NCBI GenBank assembly: GCA_001598975.1
Contig: BBXU01000127.1
Coordinates: 1-64,000 of the forward strand
Length of the DNA stretch: 64,000 bases
Reading direction: 5' to 3'
Source: Parachlorella kessleri
Lineage: Eukaryota > Chlorophyta > Trebouxiophyceae > Chlorellales > Chlorellaceae
Made by a program: the position numbers and the translations under genes. The notes below the pieces were generated by a model that was not told the DNA's origin, did no database searches, and saw nothing but the letters and a program-made list of their open reading frames with translations. Of this stretch, positions 9,480 to 20,848 are shown in pieces (the stretch's first letter is position 1; each line of letters opens with the position of its first letter).

Positions 9480-12400
9480 ATGCGCCTGCCGGTGGTGCTG
9501 CTGTGCTTGAGTCTCGCTGCGGCACTATGCACCGCCAACAAAATCTCGGGAATATCTGGCAGCGAGAACTTGGGGGAAGGCAAGGTAGGAGCTGCCAGGG
9601 GGAAATCGCACATGACATGGCGAGCCACGCACCTCACCTGTAGCTTGCAAGTGCCGTTTATGCAGGACTCTTCGCACTCTGAAACAGAAGATGCTGCAGC
9701 CGAGATCAGCAGCAAGCTGCCAGGGCTAGGAGGTGTGGAGCCCCTGCAGCTTGAGGGGCAGCATGCGGGAAGCAGCCGAGGGCGGAGGGGCCAGCAGACA
9801 ATAGCAGAGCCGCCTCACCAGCCACCGCAGGAAGACCATCATGCGGCAGGTCTACTTGAGAGCTGGTGGGATAGGGCAGGGTGGCAGGAGGGCGCAGCTG
9901 TGCCTGCCGGCCACGCTTCGCAAGTGGCAACAGTTTTCGGTTCAGGGGCAGGGTGGTATGTTGACGAGACAGAGGCGGATCCAGTGGAGGAGGGTGAGCC
10001 GTATGCTGAGGACTACGAGGAAGCGGAGGCGGGCGAAGCAGGCGGCATTGGCCAGGCGATTGCGTCCGCGTTCCTTGCAGCCGGGAACAGCAGCGCTGCA
10101 GCGAATGCATCAAGACCTGCAGCCCCGGAAGAGGAGGCAGAGCTGTCCCTGGCAGAGCAGCAGCTGTTCCTGGACGAGGGCAGGCGTGATGTTGCAGCTG
10201 GGGTAGCGGCACTGGAGTCAATGTATGCCAGGCTGGACGCGCTGTTGGCTCCTCCAACGAGCCGCCGGGCGGTGCATGAGGTGGGTTGGCTGGCTCGTGT
10301 TTGTTGGCTGGTAGGTTGTGTGTGTTTTGAGTAGATTGTAGCGAGACGGTGGTGGTCTTCTAACCACCATCATGGCCTGAGGGACTTGGGCACTGGCGCG
10401 AGGGACTTGGGGCACTGGCGCCGCTGCCTGGCTCTCTTGTTGTGAAGGTGGTTGTATGTACATTTCTCTGCGATGGCAGGAGCTAGAGGGGTCAGGGTAA
10501 ACTATGCGTCTCCGCAAGCAGGGAGTTGTTTGACCAGTGCAATCGCTGAGGCCTGCAAGCTGGCTGGGTGGAGCATTGACCAAATGATTCAGGGCGTGCA
10601 TCCTGCTGTGGGAGGGTGCACCCCGGGGATGTATAGGAGTAAGGGGAGACTGCCCTTGCTGCTGCAGAAGCAGAACGATACGGCGCCCACAGATGGATCG
10701 CCCGTCCAGCAGTCAGGCCCAGCCGTGGTGGACCCGGAGGCAGATGTGTCCAAGCACCCAGAGCTGGTGCCCTTGGGGGAGGGCAGCTTCACCCTGGCAG
10801 CGCTGCTGAGCTCGGGGGTTGGCGGGCGGCAGGTGCCTCAGGACGACCGGCGGGCTGTGCGCATCCTCCACCGCATTGCGCAGGTAGGGAAGGGGGCCCG
10901 AGGGAACCGGAAGTGGTAGAGCGGAGGGAGGGTGTGCATGTGGCCTGCGCAGGCGTACTTGCGATGTCTAGTGATGTAGTCGGGCGTCGTGGGGAGGGAT
11001 TGTGAGCCGCTTCCTTTGGGGGCTCGGACCTGACATAATCCCTGTGGAATAACATGGGTTGTGGAGTTGTCTGTGTACCATGTTCAAATGAACGAATCGC
11101 CGTCTGCAGGTGGGATCCTCCGAGGCGATGCTGGCCCTTGCTGACCGATATATTGAGGGGCGGGGCGTGCCCAAGAACCTGCGTGAGGGCCTCAGGTGAG
11201 CGCGCTGCGGCGCCACTGCTGCTGTGGGCTCCGCGTTGCATGTTTTCCACCCTGGCAGGGAGCACATGAATATGTCTTGCCTCAGCTAGATAGGGGCGTT
11301 TATAGCAAAGTATGGAGCCACCGCAGGGCAAGTAGTACTCCAACAATGGGAAAGGAATAGCAGCTTGTTGAGCAGGCAGGGAGGTCGTCCCAGATTGCCT
11401 CCCTGCGCAATGAAGCTACTTCCTAGCACTTTTGTTCTATCCTCAGCGGAGGATGGTATAGAGAACGGCATCCAGAGTGTGGTATGCATATGTGCTGCTC
11501 GCAGGCGCGCCCGGGACGCTGCAACTGCCCTGAACCCTGGCCTGGAGCTGCGTGGTGGCATCAAGATGCACCCCGCGCCGGTCATGCTGCGCCGGCGGTG
11601 GATGGACGGGAGCTACCAGCCGCCGGGGGAGGAGCAGCACTCGTCTCACATGATTGACTTGGAGATGGACTTGGCGGCCAGGTGGGAGACTGGACCTGGC
11701 TGCGAGCTGCAGGCCTGTGTACATCACTGCATGTCGATGATCAGCAACACATACTGTAGACGAGTCTTACATGGGGGTGTACAATGTAGCCTTAGTTTTG
11801 CCTTGCGCGGAGTTCTCATGCAGCTGCTGTTGCTGACTCCCTTCTCTCCTTACCACTTGGGGTGGTAGAAGAAGCCCTCGACAAGGCGTACCACCCACAT
11901 GCCCACACAACGGACTGAAGTTTGACATCGCTGCCCCCCTTGCTTCCGTTGCGCTCCTCGCAAACCAAGTGTAATGATGATTTATTGATGCGATGCTGCG
12001 CTGCGCTGTGCTGTGCTTGGCGGCGTGCAGGGGTCGCGTGGAGGGGCAGCGCCAGGTGGGGTACCGCATGCTGCTGGGCCAGGGCATGGAGCGGGACGAG
12101 GCGGGCGCCTTCCGCCAGTTCCTGGAGGCGGGCAGGCAGGGGGACGCGGTCGCCAACTTCAACTTGGCCTACATGTGAGCGCGCGAGCGGGGGCTGGGGC
12201 AGAATGAGACAGCGTCAGGGTAGCCAGCCTGTTGCGGGGGAGTCTGGGCCAATGATCGAGGTAGCTGGGGTGAGGCGGGCCGTTGCAGCTGAGGACGGAC
12301 ACAGAAACACACGGGGAGGGGCAGCGCATGCTGGTTTTGATAACGGCTGCAGCGGCGTGCAGTTTGGCCCAGCCTACTATGTCATCAGCGCAGCTGGCCA

Positions 12401-15400
12401 TGGCCCAGCCTGCTATGTCATTCAGTGCAGCTGGCAGGCGGCCCTGGATATCCCCTGCTGTTGAGGGTGGATTGGGGGCTGCCTGCCACGCCGCCCTGAG
12501 TGTCTCACACAGCCCTCTCCTCCCGCGCCACCATGCCCCTCTCACCCGCGTGGCCAGCCAGCCTGCCTGCCATCCTTTGTTGTTGCAGGTACATGAGTGG
12601 CATCCATGTGGCCCGCAACATGACCAAGGCCATCTACTACATGAAGCTGGCGGCGCAGCAGGACCTGCCCAACGCGTACAACGGGCTGGGGGTGGTCTAC
12701 TTCCACGGGCAGGTGGGACCTCCAGGACTGCAAGCAGGGCCGTGCTCCAGCTTGTACTGTTTCCTGAGAGGGGAAGAATAGTGACAGTGCCTTGCATGGT
12801 GTCGCCCGCCTTTGCACCGCACCGAGGAGATTTGCGAGAGGGTCCAGCCGGGCTGCCTGACCACAGACACCAGCGGCAGCTGTGAGACCCTCTGTCCGAC
12901 ATGTATCCAGCTGCGTGGCTACTGAATTGGCAAGTCCTGGCTTGCCTGCTTGGTTGCTGTGGTGCAGTCCGTGCCGGTGAACTTTACCAAAGCCCAGTGG
13001 TACTTTGAGCGTGGGGCGGACCTTGGCGACCCTGACGCCACCTACAACCTGGGCACCCTGCACCAGGGTGAGTTATGAAGGGCAGGGTGTGCCTGCTCGG
13101 AGATTCGCTCTGCCCTGGGTGCCTTCAATCCTACTTGGTATGCAGCAGCAGCGCGCAAGCGGTGGCCCTCTTCAGCAGTGCTTGCGGAATGTATGAAAGC
13201 TTGGCACGGAGTGCTGCAGCTGCACGGCAGTGTATGCCACCTGGGTCAGGAGCTACGTAGCATGCTAGGTAGCTCTGGGGCTCTTTGTGAAGGGGTACCT
13301 TTTTGGGCCATGGTGCACTTGGGATGGCCTTCGGCGCCCTTCTTCACGGCGGGAGGCAAGCTGGCACAAGCGAACCAAACATACAAGTGCGCGGCTGCTC
13401 TGCAGGGGGGTATGGCGTGCCGGTCAACCACACGCTAGCCATTGAACTGTTTGACTTGGCGACCGAGAGGGGCTCCTGGCGGGCCGCCCAGCAGCTGATG
13501 ATGGTGCATGAGTCGGGCTTTGGGGACCTGCCTGTCAACCTGACCAGGGCGGTGCAGGTGGGCTGGTAGCTGTGTGTCGCTGGCTTGCTGGGTGGATGGG
13601 TGACCGGACATGTACTGCAATGTAGGTAGGTGCATAGGGGTCTCGATTGGAGTTGCCGCCGGTGAAGTATTAGCAGTTGCTGGTAAGGCTTTTATGGGCG
13701 TGTGACCGACGATGAGGAAGAGCTCCGCTGGGAGGACCTCAACCAGCACCCTTCTCTGTGTGTTGGTGAATAGCCTGGCAGGGGCCGTTGCAACTCAGCG
13801 ACCTGGACAGCGGGGTGACTACAGAGCACCCAGGCTAGCTTGTCTGTGTTGCCCACTGGCGTCGCGCAGGCGTACCGAGACTTTGTGTCCTTCATCCCAC
13901 ACTGGGAGGACTCCCTCAATGAGGCTACCAAGATGCTGGAGGCAGGTCAGTGTGTGGTGTGCTCGTGTGACCGGGTCCTGCCAGAGTGACGTGCGCACCC
14001 AACAGCAGGCTGTCTGTCCTAAGCTGTGCATGGGGTTAGGACACTGACTAGCAGCAAGCTGTGCTCGTTGCCAACTCTGGCGGCATTGCATGGCTCCACT
14101 ACTTGTTGTATGCTCTTGTCTCGGAACAGCCTGCCAAGTAGGCATGGCACTGCACCTCACTTCCACTCCCTACCCTGCCTCTAATAAGCCCTCCTATCCC
14201 TGCTTTATACCTGCACCAAACAAACTTTTCTATCGCCCCCCGCAGGCGACGTCTGGAAAGCGGTCGTCTACTACGCCCTCCTGGCAGAGCAGGGCTGCCC
14301 GGAGGCGCTACTCAACCTAGGGTGGCTACTGCACCGGGAGGAGGTGCCCGGGGTGAGCGGCGGCCAGGCACACGCCCTGGCCCAGGACCTGTTCACGCGC
14401 GCGGCGGCACAGCAGCAGGATGAGGGCGCGGTCATGGCGGGCCACCTGGCATTCTACGGAGACAAGTATGGTTTGGCTGGAGGTGGGTGCTGCTGCTGTG
14501 GGAATTAATGGAAGGGGGTCCTATTGCTGCCGGACCCATTCATTTTTCCGGCTGTTCCACAGCAAGTGGTGGTGGTTGCGCCTGGCCGTGGCACATCAGT
14601 GCTTCAGCCGCTACTCGTGCCTGCCCACCACATCCCTGATCCGGCTCGCCATCCTGCGCAGTTTGGCCTGCAAGCTGCACCCCGGGGTGATGGCTCGCAT
14701 CCTTGCCAGCGCACGCTGCGCCCTTCCCTTGCCGCTGCTACTGTCACACTCACCATACCACACCATGTGCTCGCAGGCTTCCAGCCACGGGCAGCTATCC
14801 TGCACTACAACGCCGCATCCAAGCAGGACAACGTGGAAGCTATGTTCAACCTGGCCTACATGTACGAGCATGGGCTGGGCACCGACGTCAACCTCACAGT
14901 GGCCATGAAGCTGTACCAGCAGGCTATCGACACGGCCAGCGGGGAGCATGAGGCCATTGCCCCCTGGCTCGCCCTCTGCTGGCTGCGCCTGCGCCTGCAT
15001 CTGCGCTCTCTCAAGGCATGGGCAGTGCTCTATGCCCCAGCGCTGGTGGGCGTGGCGGCGGCGCTGCCCTGGGGTGGCGCCGGGTTGGCTGCCCGCCTGG
15101 CGGCACCCGCGCTGGGAGAGTCCATGGCCGCCGCTGCCGGCGCGCTGCTCCGCCGCGTGGGTGCTGGCAAGCTGCTTGCGTCGCCGGCGGCACGGGAGGT
15201 GCTGGCACAGGCGCAGGCTGTGGCGCGGCGCGGCGGCGGCGGCTGGGATGCAGCGGCCATCACGCTGATGGCATGTGCCCTCACGTGTGTGCTGTGGCGC
15301 AAGCGGCTCGTGCGGCGGCGGCGGCTGATGGGGCTGGGAGAGCAGGGGCAGCGGGCAGCGGGCGAAGGCACTGGGGAGGGAGGCTCGCCGCCCATGCCAC

Positions 15401-15588
15401 CGTCACCGGTGCAGCAACCGCTGCGGCCTGCTGAGGCTGCATGCCCGGCTGAGGCGCTGGAGGGAGAAGCGCAGGAGCACGGCGAAGGTCAGGATAGCAC
15501 AGACAGTGGAGGGAGCCATGGGGATGTGGAGGAGAGCGAGGGGGAGTCGCAGCCTGCAGAGCGGCCAGCAGCTGGTCCTGGCAGCTAG
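9480..15588 (+). CDS. SEL1L/HRD3-like ER-associated degradation adaptor with Sel1 repeats
   Basis: SEL1L/HRD3 is the luminal adaptor of the HRD1 ubiquitin ligase and hands misfolded ER proteins to it. Twelve exons: 9480-9584, 9666-10280, 10668-10883, 11110-11195, 11505-11681, 12031-12174, 12589-12712, 12968-13067, 13406-13557, 13870-13945, 14246-14482, 14777-15588. They sum to 948 codons. The ATG opens a signal peptide (MRLPVVLLCLSLAAALC). An acidic, low-complexity stretch follows to about residue 270. Sel1 repeats then run to about residue 730, with the hallmark phrases NFNLAYM, AYNGLGVVYFHG, TYNLGTLHQGGYGV, LLNLGWLL and MFNLAYMYEHGLG, and several N-glycosylation sequons. Two hydrophobic stretches follow; the last one, ending in WRKRLVRRRR, fits a C-terminal membrane anchor with a basic cytosolic flank and an acidic tail. 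The order signal peptide, Sel1 array, membrane anchor matches HRD3. The last Gly/Ala-rich part is poorly conserved. Confidence 0.85.
12366..12435. repeat. 36-bp tandem duplication in a SEL1L intron
   Basis: Two copies starting ggcccagcct and containing ctatgtcat and gcagctgg lie at 12366 and 12402. They differ at a few bases and sit inside the intron between the exons at 12031 and 12589. Confidence 0.65.
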
Positions 15589-16498
15589 CAGCCATGCAAA
15601 ATTGGCATGGGCGCGACACTGTGCAGAACAAGCTGTTCTGGGCTTCTTGTGTCTGGGCGTGCTATGTCGCCCTTCCCTTTCTACTTTTGCCATGAAGGCA
15701 TCGTGAACCCTGTACCTTTTTTGAAGCAGGATTGCAGCCCTTTCTTGTAATGTAGTCGGATGGGCGTGTGGCTTGGTACTCTGGAGCGGTTTTCCAGTTT
15801 ACTTTATGCAACGTGCATGTACTCTTCGACTGTCAGCCTCTTCCTACCTTTGTTTTTGTTTCACTACGATTATAGCCTTCCAAATTTGGGCAGATATGCA
15901 GGAGTGCGCACGGTCGTTTGGTATGCTTTGCCATTGGAACAGCTGAAGCAAGACGAGGTAAAGATGCCTTGTTGGTCCTTCCAGCCTGCCATATAGTCTA
16001 CCCATAAATGGGGCACTGCTGGCAGGACTTCAATCTTTTGGCGAGGTTTTTGTGTCCCTATGCAAGGAAACAGCTTCTGGCTAAAAGGACATTGGAGCAG
16101 GTGTGCTAGGGTTTTTAATTGGGGTGATCCTTAAGATCTCATGTTCATAGTACAAGCCCTCCTTCAAGCTGCTCAAGGCAGGGCACTGCCTAAAGTGTGC
16201 GGCCTTATGACTTTTACAGTACCAGGTGGAAGGGTGACCACTTGGGAGCTTTACATATTGAGGTGCATCCTCTCCTGTGTTCCTTGCCCTGCAAGCTGAC
16301 GGTACCGGAGTCCTGCCTTGTCAGCTGGGCGCCACCGAGGCCAGACACCTCTGCTGAGCAACTGCACCCTAGTTGCCCCAGCTCTCATTGACGCATCCAC
16401 AGCAAGTCGGACATCCTGTCTCAAACCTGGAGCTCCGGCTGCGTGCCTGCTGTTGCCTGTAAACAGCGCCAGCGCCAAGACTGGGACAAAGCGCAACC
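15589..16498. other. Spacer between SEL1L and the SCCPDH-like gene
   Basis: A TGTAA polyadenylation signal lies at 15746-15750, 158 nt after the SEL1L stop. The remaining roughly 750 bp should hold the promoter and 5' UTR of the next gene. I see no coding exon or RNA gene. Confidence 0.5.
15746..15750 (+). promoter_or_regulatory. TGTAA polyadenylation signal of SEL1L
   Basis: The pentamer lies 158 nt downstream of the SEL1L stop, a usual place for the green-algal signal. Confidence 0.5.
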
Positions 16499-19400
16499 AT
16501 GGCAGACAACGGCGCAAAACGTTTCGATGTGGTGGTTCTGGGGGCTACGGGCTTCGTAGGACGGCTAGTGTCAGAGGAAATTGCCACCAACTATAACGTG
16601 AGACAGCTGATGGTACTGCTGGGTTGTCACTTTCTTTAGTGTAGGTACTGACGCTCCAGAGTTACATTCAGGCCTGAAGGGGGGTTCTCAGGTATCTTGC
16701 CGGCACACCACCTGGTCAACCAGCACCTCCCTGGAGGGCAGTCGCATAGGGTTCAAGCTGTAAGGGTGGCGCCACTGCTGGAAGCGGAGATACTCCAAGC
16801 TCGCGGGCGGGCACTGACTGACTTTGCGGTTGACCTTGTTGCAGAAGCAACTCCGCTGGGCAATTGCCGGCCGTGACAAAGTCAAGCTGGAGCATGTGCG
16901 CAGCGAACTGGTGGACTTCAACCCTGACTGTCGGGTGGGTTTTCTGCATATCATGTTGTAGTACCACGGACGGTCGACTTACTAGGAGGCAGGGTTCAAG
17001 ATACGCCGGTTTATGCAGCCAACAAACATGTGCAGCCGTCAGGAACATGATGGGTGATTATTGAAATGCCAAAGCCCCCACCTCCTCCCCTCCTGTGATA
17101 CCATGTTAGCGTCTGCATGGGCCACAGCACACGCTGGCCCCTCCCTGGCCGCCTTACCATCCCGATCTCTCGCTTGCCAGCAGGGCGTTCCTCTGCTGAG
17201 CTTCGACATCCACGACCAAGGCTCCGTGGACTCGGTCATCGGCCAAGCCAAGGTGGTGATAGCCACTACAGGCCCTTATGCGGAGCTGGGCACCCCTGTC
17301 GTGGACGCCTGCGTCCGGCTGGGGACACACTACTGTGATCTCTCTGGTACGTAGGCCGGACTTGACGCTGCAGGCTCTTGTTCCGCCGACATCCTGCATA
17401 ATGACTGCAGGGCTGCTGCTCATTGATAGGAGAATCCCTGCACAGAGAGGAGCACGCCTGAGGCAACTCGCAGGCACCGAAGATGTTTGCTAGGGCCCAT
17501 GACTGACTGCAGGCGAGGTGCCCTGGCAGCGCCGCATGGCAGACCGGTACCACGAGCAGGCGGCTGCTCGCGGGGTCAGGCTGGTGACCGCGTGCGGCAT
17601 GGAGAGCGTGCCTCCCGACCTGGGCGCCTTTGTGATTGCCAAGTACATGCGCGAGAAGCTGGGCAGGTGCGAGCGGGTGCCTGCTGATGCAGTGGCACAA
17701 TGTTGCAGCAGTGTTGGGGCCAATGTATGAGTCGCATCCTGAGAACCTGGTCCCGGCCAAGGAAAATTGCGAGTGATGCAACCGTTGAGTGTGCTCGATG
17801 CTACAGCTGGCCTGCCTGGAGTGTGAAGCGCCGCTCAGTGAGGGATAGGCACCGCGGTCTGGGAGGAGAACCTGCATCTATGATACTGATTGCTTCCGCT
17901 GTGTTGTGCGCAGGAAGTGTGCCTCAGTGGCCATGACGGTGCAGTCCTCCTCGGGCTTCCTGCAGTCATCCTCCGGTGGCATGAGCGGCGGGTCCTGGTG
18001 AGCAGCCTGCAGGGTGCCAGGCTAGGATTAACGAATGGCTGGCAGCATGGTTGGTGTTTATGGTTGGTGGTTGGCGTCAACGAAGAAGTCCCCAGGCTAG
18101 TACCCTTGCCTGAAAGGGCATGCTGGGGGGGCGAGGGAGGGGGCGGGCGCACCTTGTTAAGCTCATGCTGCCCCCTCTGGCGAGCCGTTTTGGACCCTGG
18201 GTCATCTCTCACCCCCCAACGATGCACGCCAAGCTGGACGGACTGTTTCTCACCGAGGCGGAAGGGGTCATGGCAGATCGTATCGCCTGTACGATCATAG
18301 GACCACCCATGCCTTCAAGCTACACCATGGGACCCCCCATGCCCCACCACTTGCAGGTGGAGCTACATGGGGGTGTTTGAGCGTGAGAAGCTGAGGGAGC
18401 TTGTGGCGATGCAGAGCCCCTACTACTTGTACCCCAAGGGCTTGAGGTGGGCTCGGGGAAGCCGTGCGTCACCCAGTGTCAGCAAAGCTGCTGGGCAGCA
18501 AGGAGCTGGGCCTGCAGATCTCTTGCCTCGGCTTTCTATGCAGCACCACCTCCGGATACTGTCAGGCCTGTTCGTGCCCTGATGCTGCTGCCAGCTGGGC
18601 CGCTGGTCCAATGACTCTTTGCATCAAGTACCTTGAGCCTGCTTGGCTGCATTGCCCCCCTGACCCGCGTCGCTGCCTGCCTGGGTGCAGCCGTGGCCCC
18701 GACACGCCCGACATCTACACGCCTGGCTACGTGCGGGAACTGCGCCAGTATACCATCCCCTTCCTGCTCCAGATGGGCGACCGCAAGGTGGTCCACCGCT
18801 CCAATGCCCTGCTGGGACAGTCCTACGGTGAGCGGGTGCCAGGGTGTGCATTGGCGACGTGGTCGCTGGCCTTGCATTCGCGGCTAGAGCATATGTGCAT
18901 TGGCCGGGGGAAGGGGGGAGGGGGCTTAGGTCCCCTGTTGGGGTTGGGCTGTGCGCCTGCGAGACGCAAGCGGCATTGTTAAGTCAGGTGTCACTCTCCT
19001 GGGCCTTGGAGGCAGCCTCAAGGAAGCTTCCTTGTCCACTCCTTCGATCATGCGCCTCATGGGCAAGTCAATACCTCGTTAGTTCAGGGTTGAACACCCC
19101 GGTGCTGCACGCTGATCGAGCCTCCCTTGTGTTTATGGGCTTATTGTGTCCAACTTGGGCTGCCTTGGCTTGGCCAGTGCACATGTCCATCGGCAGTCTC
19201 CCTACCTCGGTGTGCTCCACAGGCGAGAACTTCCGGTTCCAGGAGGGCATTGCTGCCCCCGGCCCGCTGAGCGCGCTGGTGGGCAGCCTGCTGACGCTGG
19301 TGGTGGTCACCATGCTGGTCATCCCCATCTTCCACATCCTCCTGCGCCTGGTGGTGCACAAACCTGGCCAAGGTGGGGGCCCTAGCCAGCCGGCCGCGCT

Positions 19401-20344
19401 GTATGCCTTGCTAAAGGCACCAGAACCAGGCTGAAGGGCCTATAGGGGTAGGTATCCCCTGGCGGCTGTCACGAGCTGGCATGCTTTGCTTCACTAGGGG
19501 ATGTGCTGGGTGCACCTACTGATTGTACCTGCTTAGCTTGCGTGCCGGTTTTGGAAGCCGTATCCTCAGTTGCGTGGCCACTGTGATGGTGCTGGCAAAT
19601 GACACTTGGTCGTTTTTGCTGTGCAGGCCCCTCCTTTGACGTGCAGCTGAAGGGCACCTGGAAGACACTATTTGTGGGGAGGACTGAGGAGGACCCCGGA
19701 GTCGAGCCCCGCACGGTGCATGCAATCATCGGGGTAAGATGGTGTAGTAGAATGACATGAGTGTGACACAGCTGCCGTTGCAGCACATGCAACAGCATGC
19801 AGTCTCTGTCTCCAGCTGCAGGAGTCACTGATGCGCTGTTGCTACTGTCGCACCACATCAGGTGTGTCTACCATTCCCCGGCTCTCAAGCCTTCGGAACC
19901 CTACACTTCAAGGAGTTGCTTGGTGCAGGATGGTGCTCGCGACCCTGGCTACTGGGGGACTGCTCGCATGCTGCTGGAGTGCGCCCTTTGCATGGCGCTG
20001 CAGGTAGGATACAGCCCACTTCTGTTCAACCCTGGCACAGCGCTCTGGTATCGGCTACCCCGCTAGCACCTTCACTAGCAGGTGCATGGCAGATTGTGTA
20101 GCGCTTGAGCAGCGAGCTTCCCCAAAATGAAGTACGGCGCTGCTTGGCATGTCCTCGGCTTGCACCTGGTGAACTGACGTTAGTAGCCAAGGCTTTTGCG
20201 GTGCAGGAGGATGACCTAAAGCGTGAGAGGACCGTGCCTGGAGGTTTCCTGACCCCAGCAGCAGCCCTGGGCACTGTGCTTGTGGACAGGCTGCGGCAGT
20301 CTGGCATCGCTGTAGTTGTGCGCGAGCGGCACGGCATAGCGTAA
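16499..20344 (+). CDS. Saccharopine dehydrogenase-like oxidoreductase (SCCPDH family)
   Basis: Eleven exons: 16499-16597, 16845-16934, 17181 (or 17184)-17346, 17513-17666, 17914-17997, 18357-18446, 18691-18827, 19223-19372, 19627-19733, 19929-20003, 20207-20344. They give 428 or 429 residues, the size of animal SCCPDH. The start has a Rossmann nucleotide-binding strand and loop (DVVVLGATGFVGRLV), then WAIAGRDKVKL, VVIATTGPYAELG, YCDLSGE and a CGMESVPPDLG stretch, all in SCCPDH order. A hydrophobic helix around VVVTMLVIPIFHILL fits the single membrane segment of eukaryotic members, which are often on lipid droplets. Despite the name, saccharopine dehydrogenase activity has not been shown for this family and I infer only an NAD(P)-dependent oxidoreductase fold. 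The ATG has the context caaccATGg. The two possible acceptors at 17180 and 17183 would give one-residue isoforms. Confidence 0.88.
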
Positions 20345-20848
20345 AGAAGTCGTGAGAACTGTGGTAGCACTGATGATCTATGGTTTTCTTTGCTAAGTTA
20401 GTGCAGGCTGCTGACCTTTCGAAATCATTTCGCCAACAAATTCTTCACCCTGTACGGTGTAATGGATCATGCTCGCAGTGCGACTGCTGACCCGGCGGAG
20501 ATTTAGGCTCTAAACCATGCTCTAGGCTGTGCTTTGGTGGGTTGTGAACTGTGTCAAGTGGTAATATACATGCCAATAGATATCCAATAATCAAAGCAGT
20601 GCCACATGCCGAAGACAATGTGGAGCCGTGCAGAGTTCTAGACGCGCCCTTGCAGCGCCCTGAGCGCCTTGAGACCAGCAAAGCGTGCTGGTCATGCGAG
20701 CCCAACCGTCAAGACGCGTCAGTCCCTTTTGACAAATTGGCCTACTGCTGTCTATGTATGTAGCACGTACAGTAAACAATATTGTGCCAGCTGCGGAAAT
20801 ACGATCATCCTATAACCAACCCATGACAGAGGCGTTGTCGTAGACAGC
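20345..20848. other. Spacer with TGTAA signal between SCCPDH-like and coiled-coil genes
   Basis: TGTAA at 20458-20462, 114 nt after the SCCPDH-like stop, is a likely polyadenylation signal. The rest should be the promoter and 5' UTR of the next gene; I see no conserved frame in it. Confidence 0.5.
20458..20462 (+). promoter_or_regulatory. TGTAA polyadenylation signal of the SCCPDH-like gene
   Basis: Pentamer 114 nt after the stop codon at 20344. Confidence 0.45.

Noticed and set aside
12159..12902. 247-codon minus-strand frame
   Set aside because: Runs across SEL1L exons and introns on the other strand, with Trp/Cys/Arg-rich composition and no domain.
16499..20344. True saccharopine dehydrogenase of lysine metabolism
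   Set aside because: The size, the middle membrane helix and motif order fit the SCCPDH-like family, not the bifunctional or lysine-forming enzymes.
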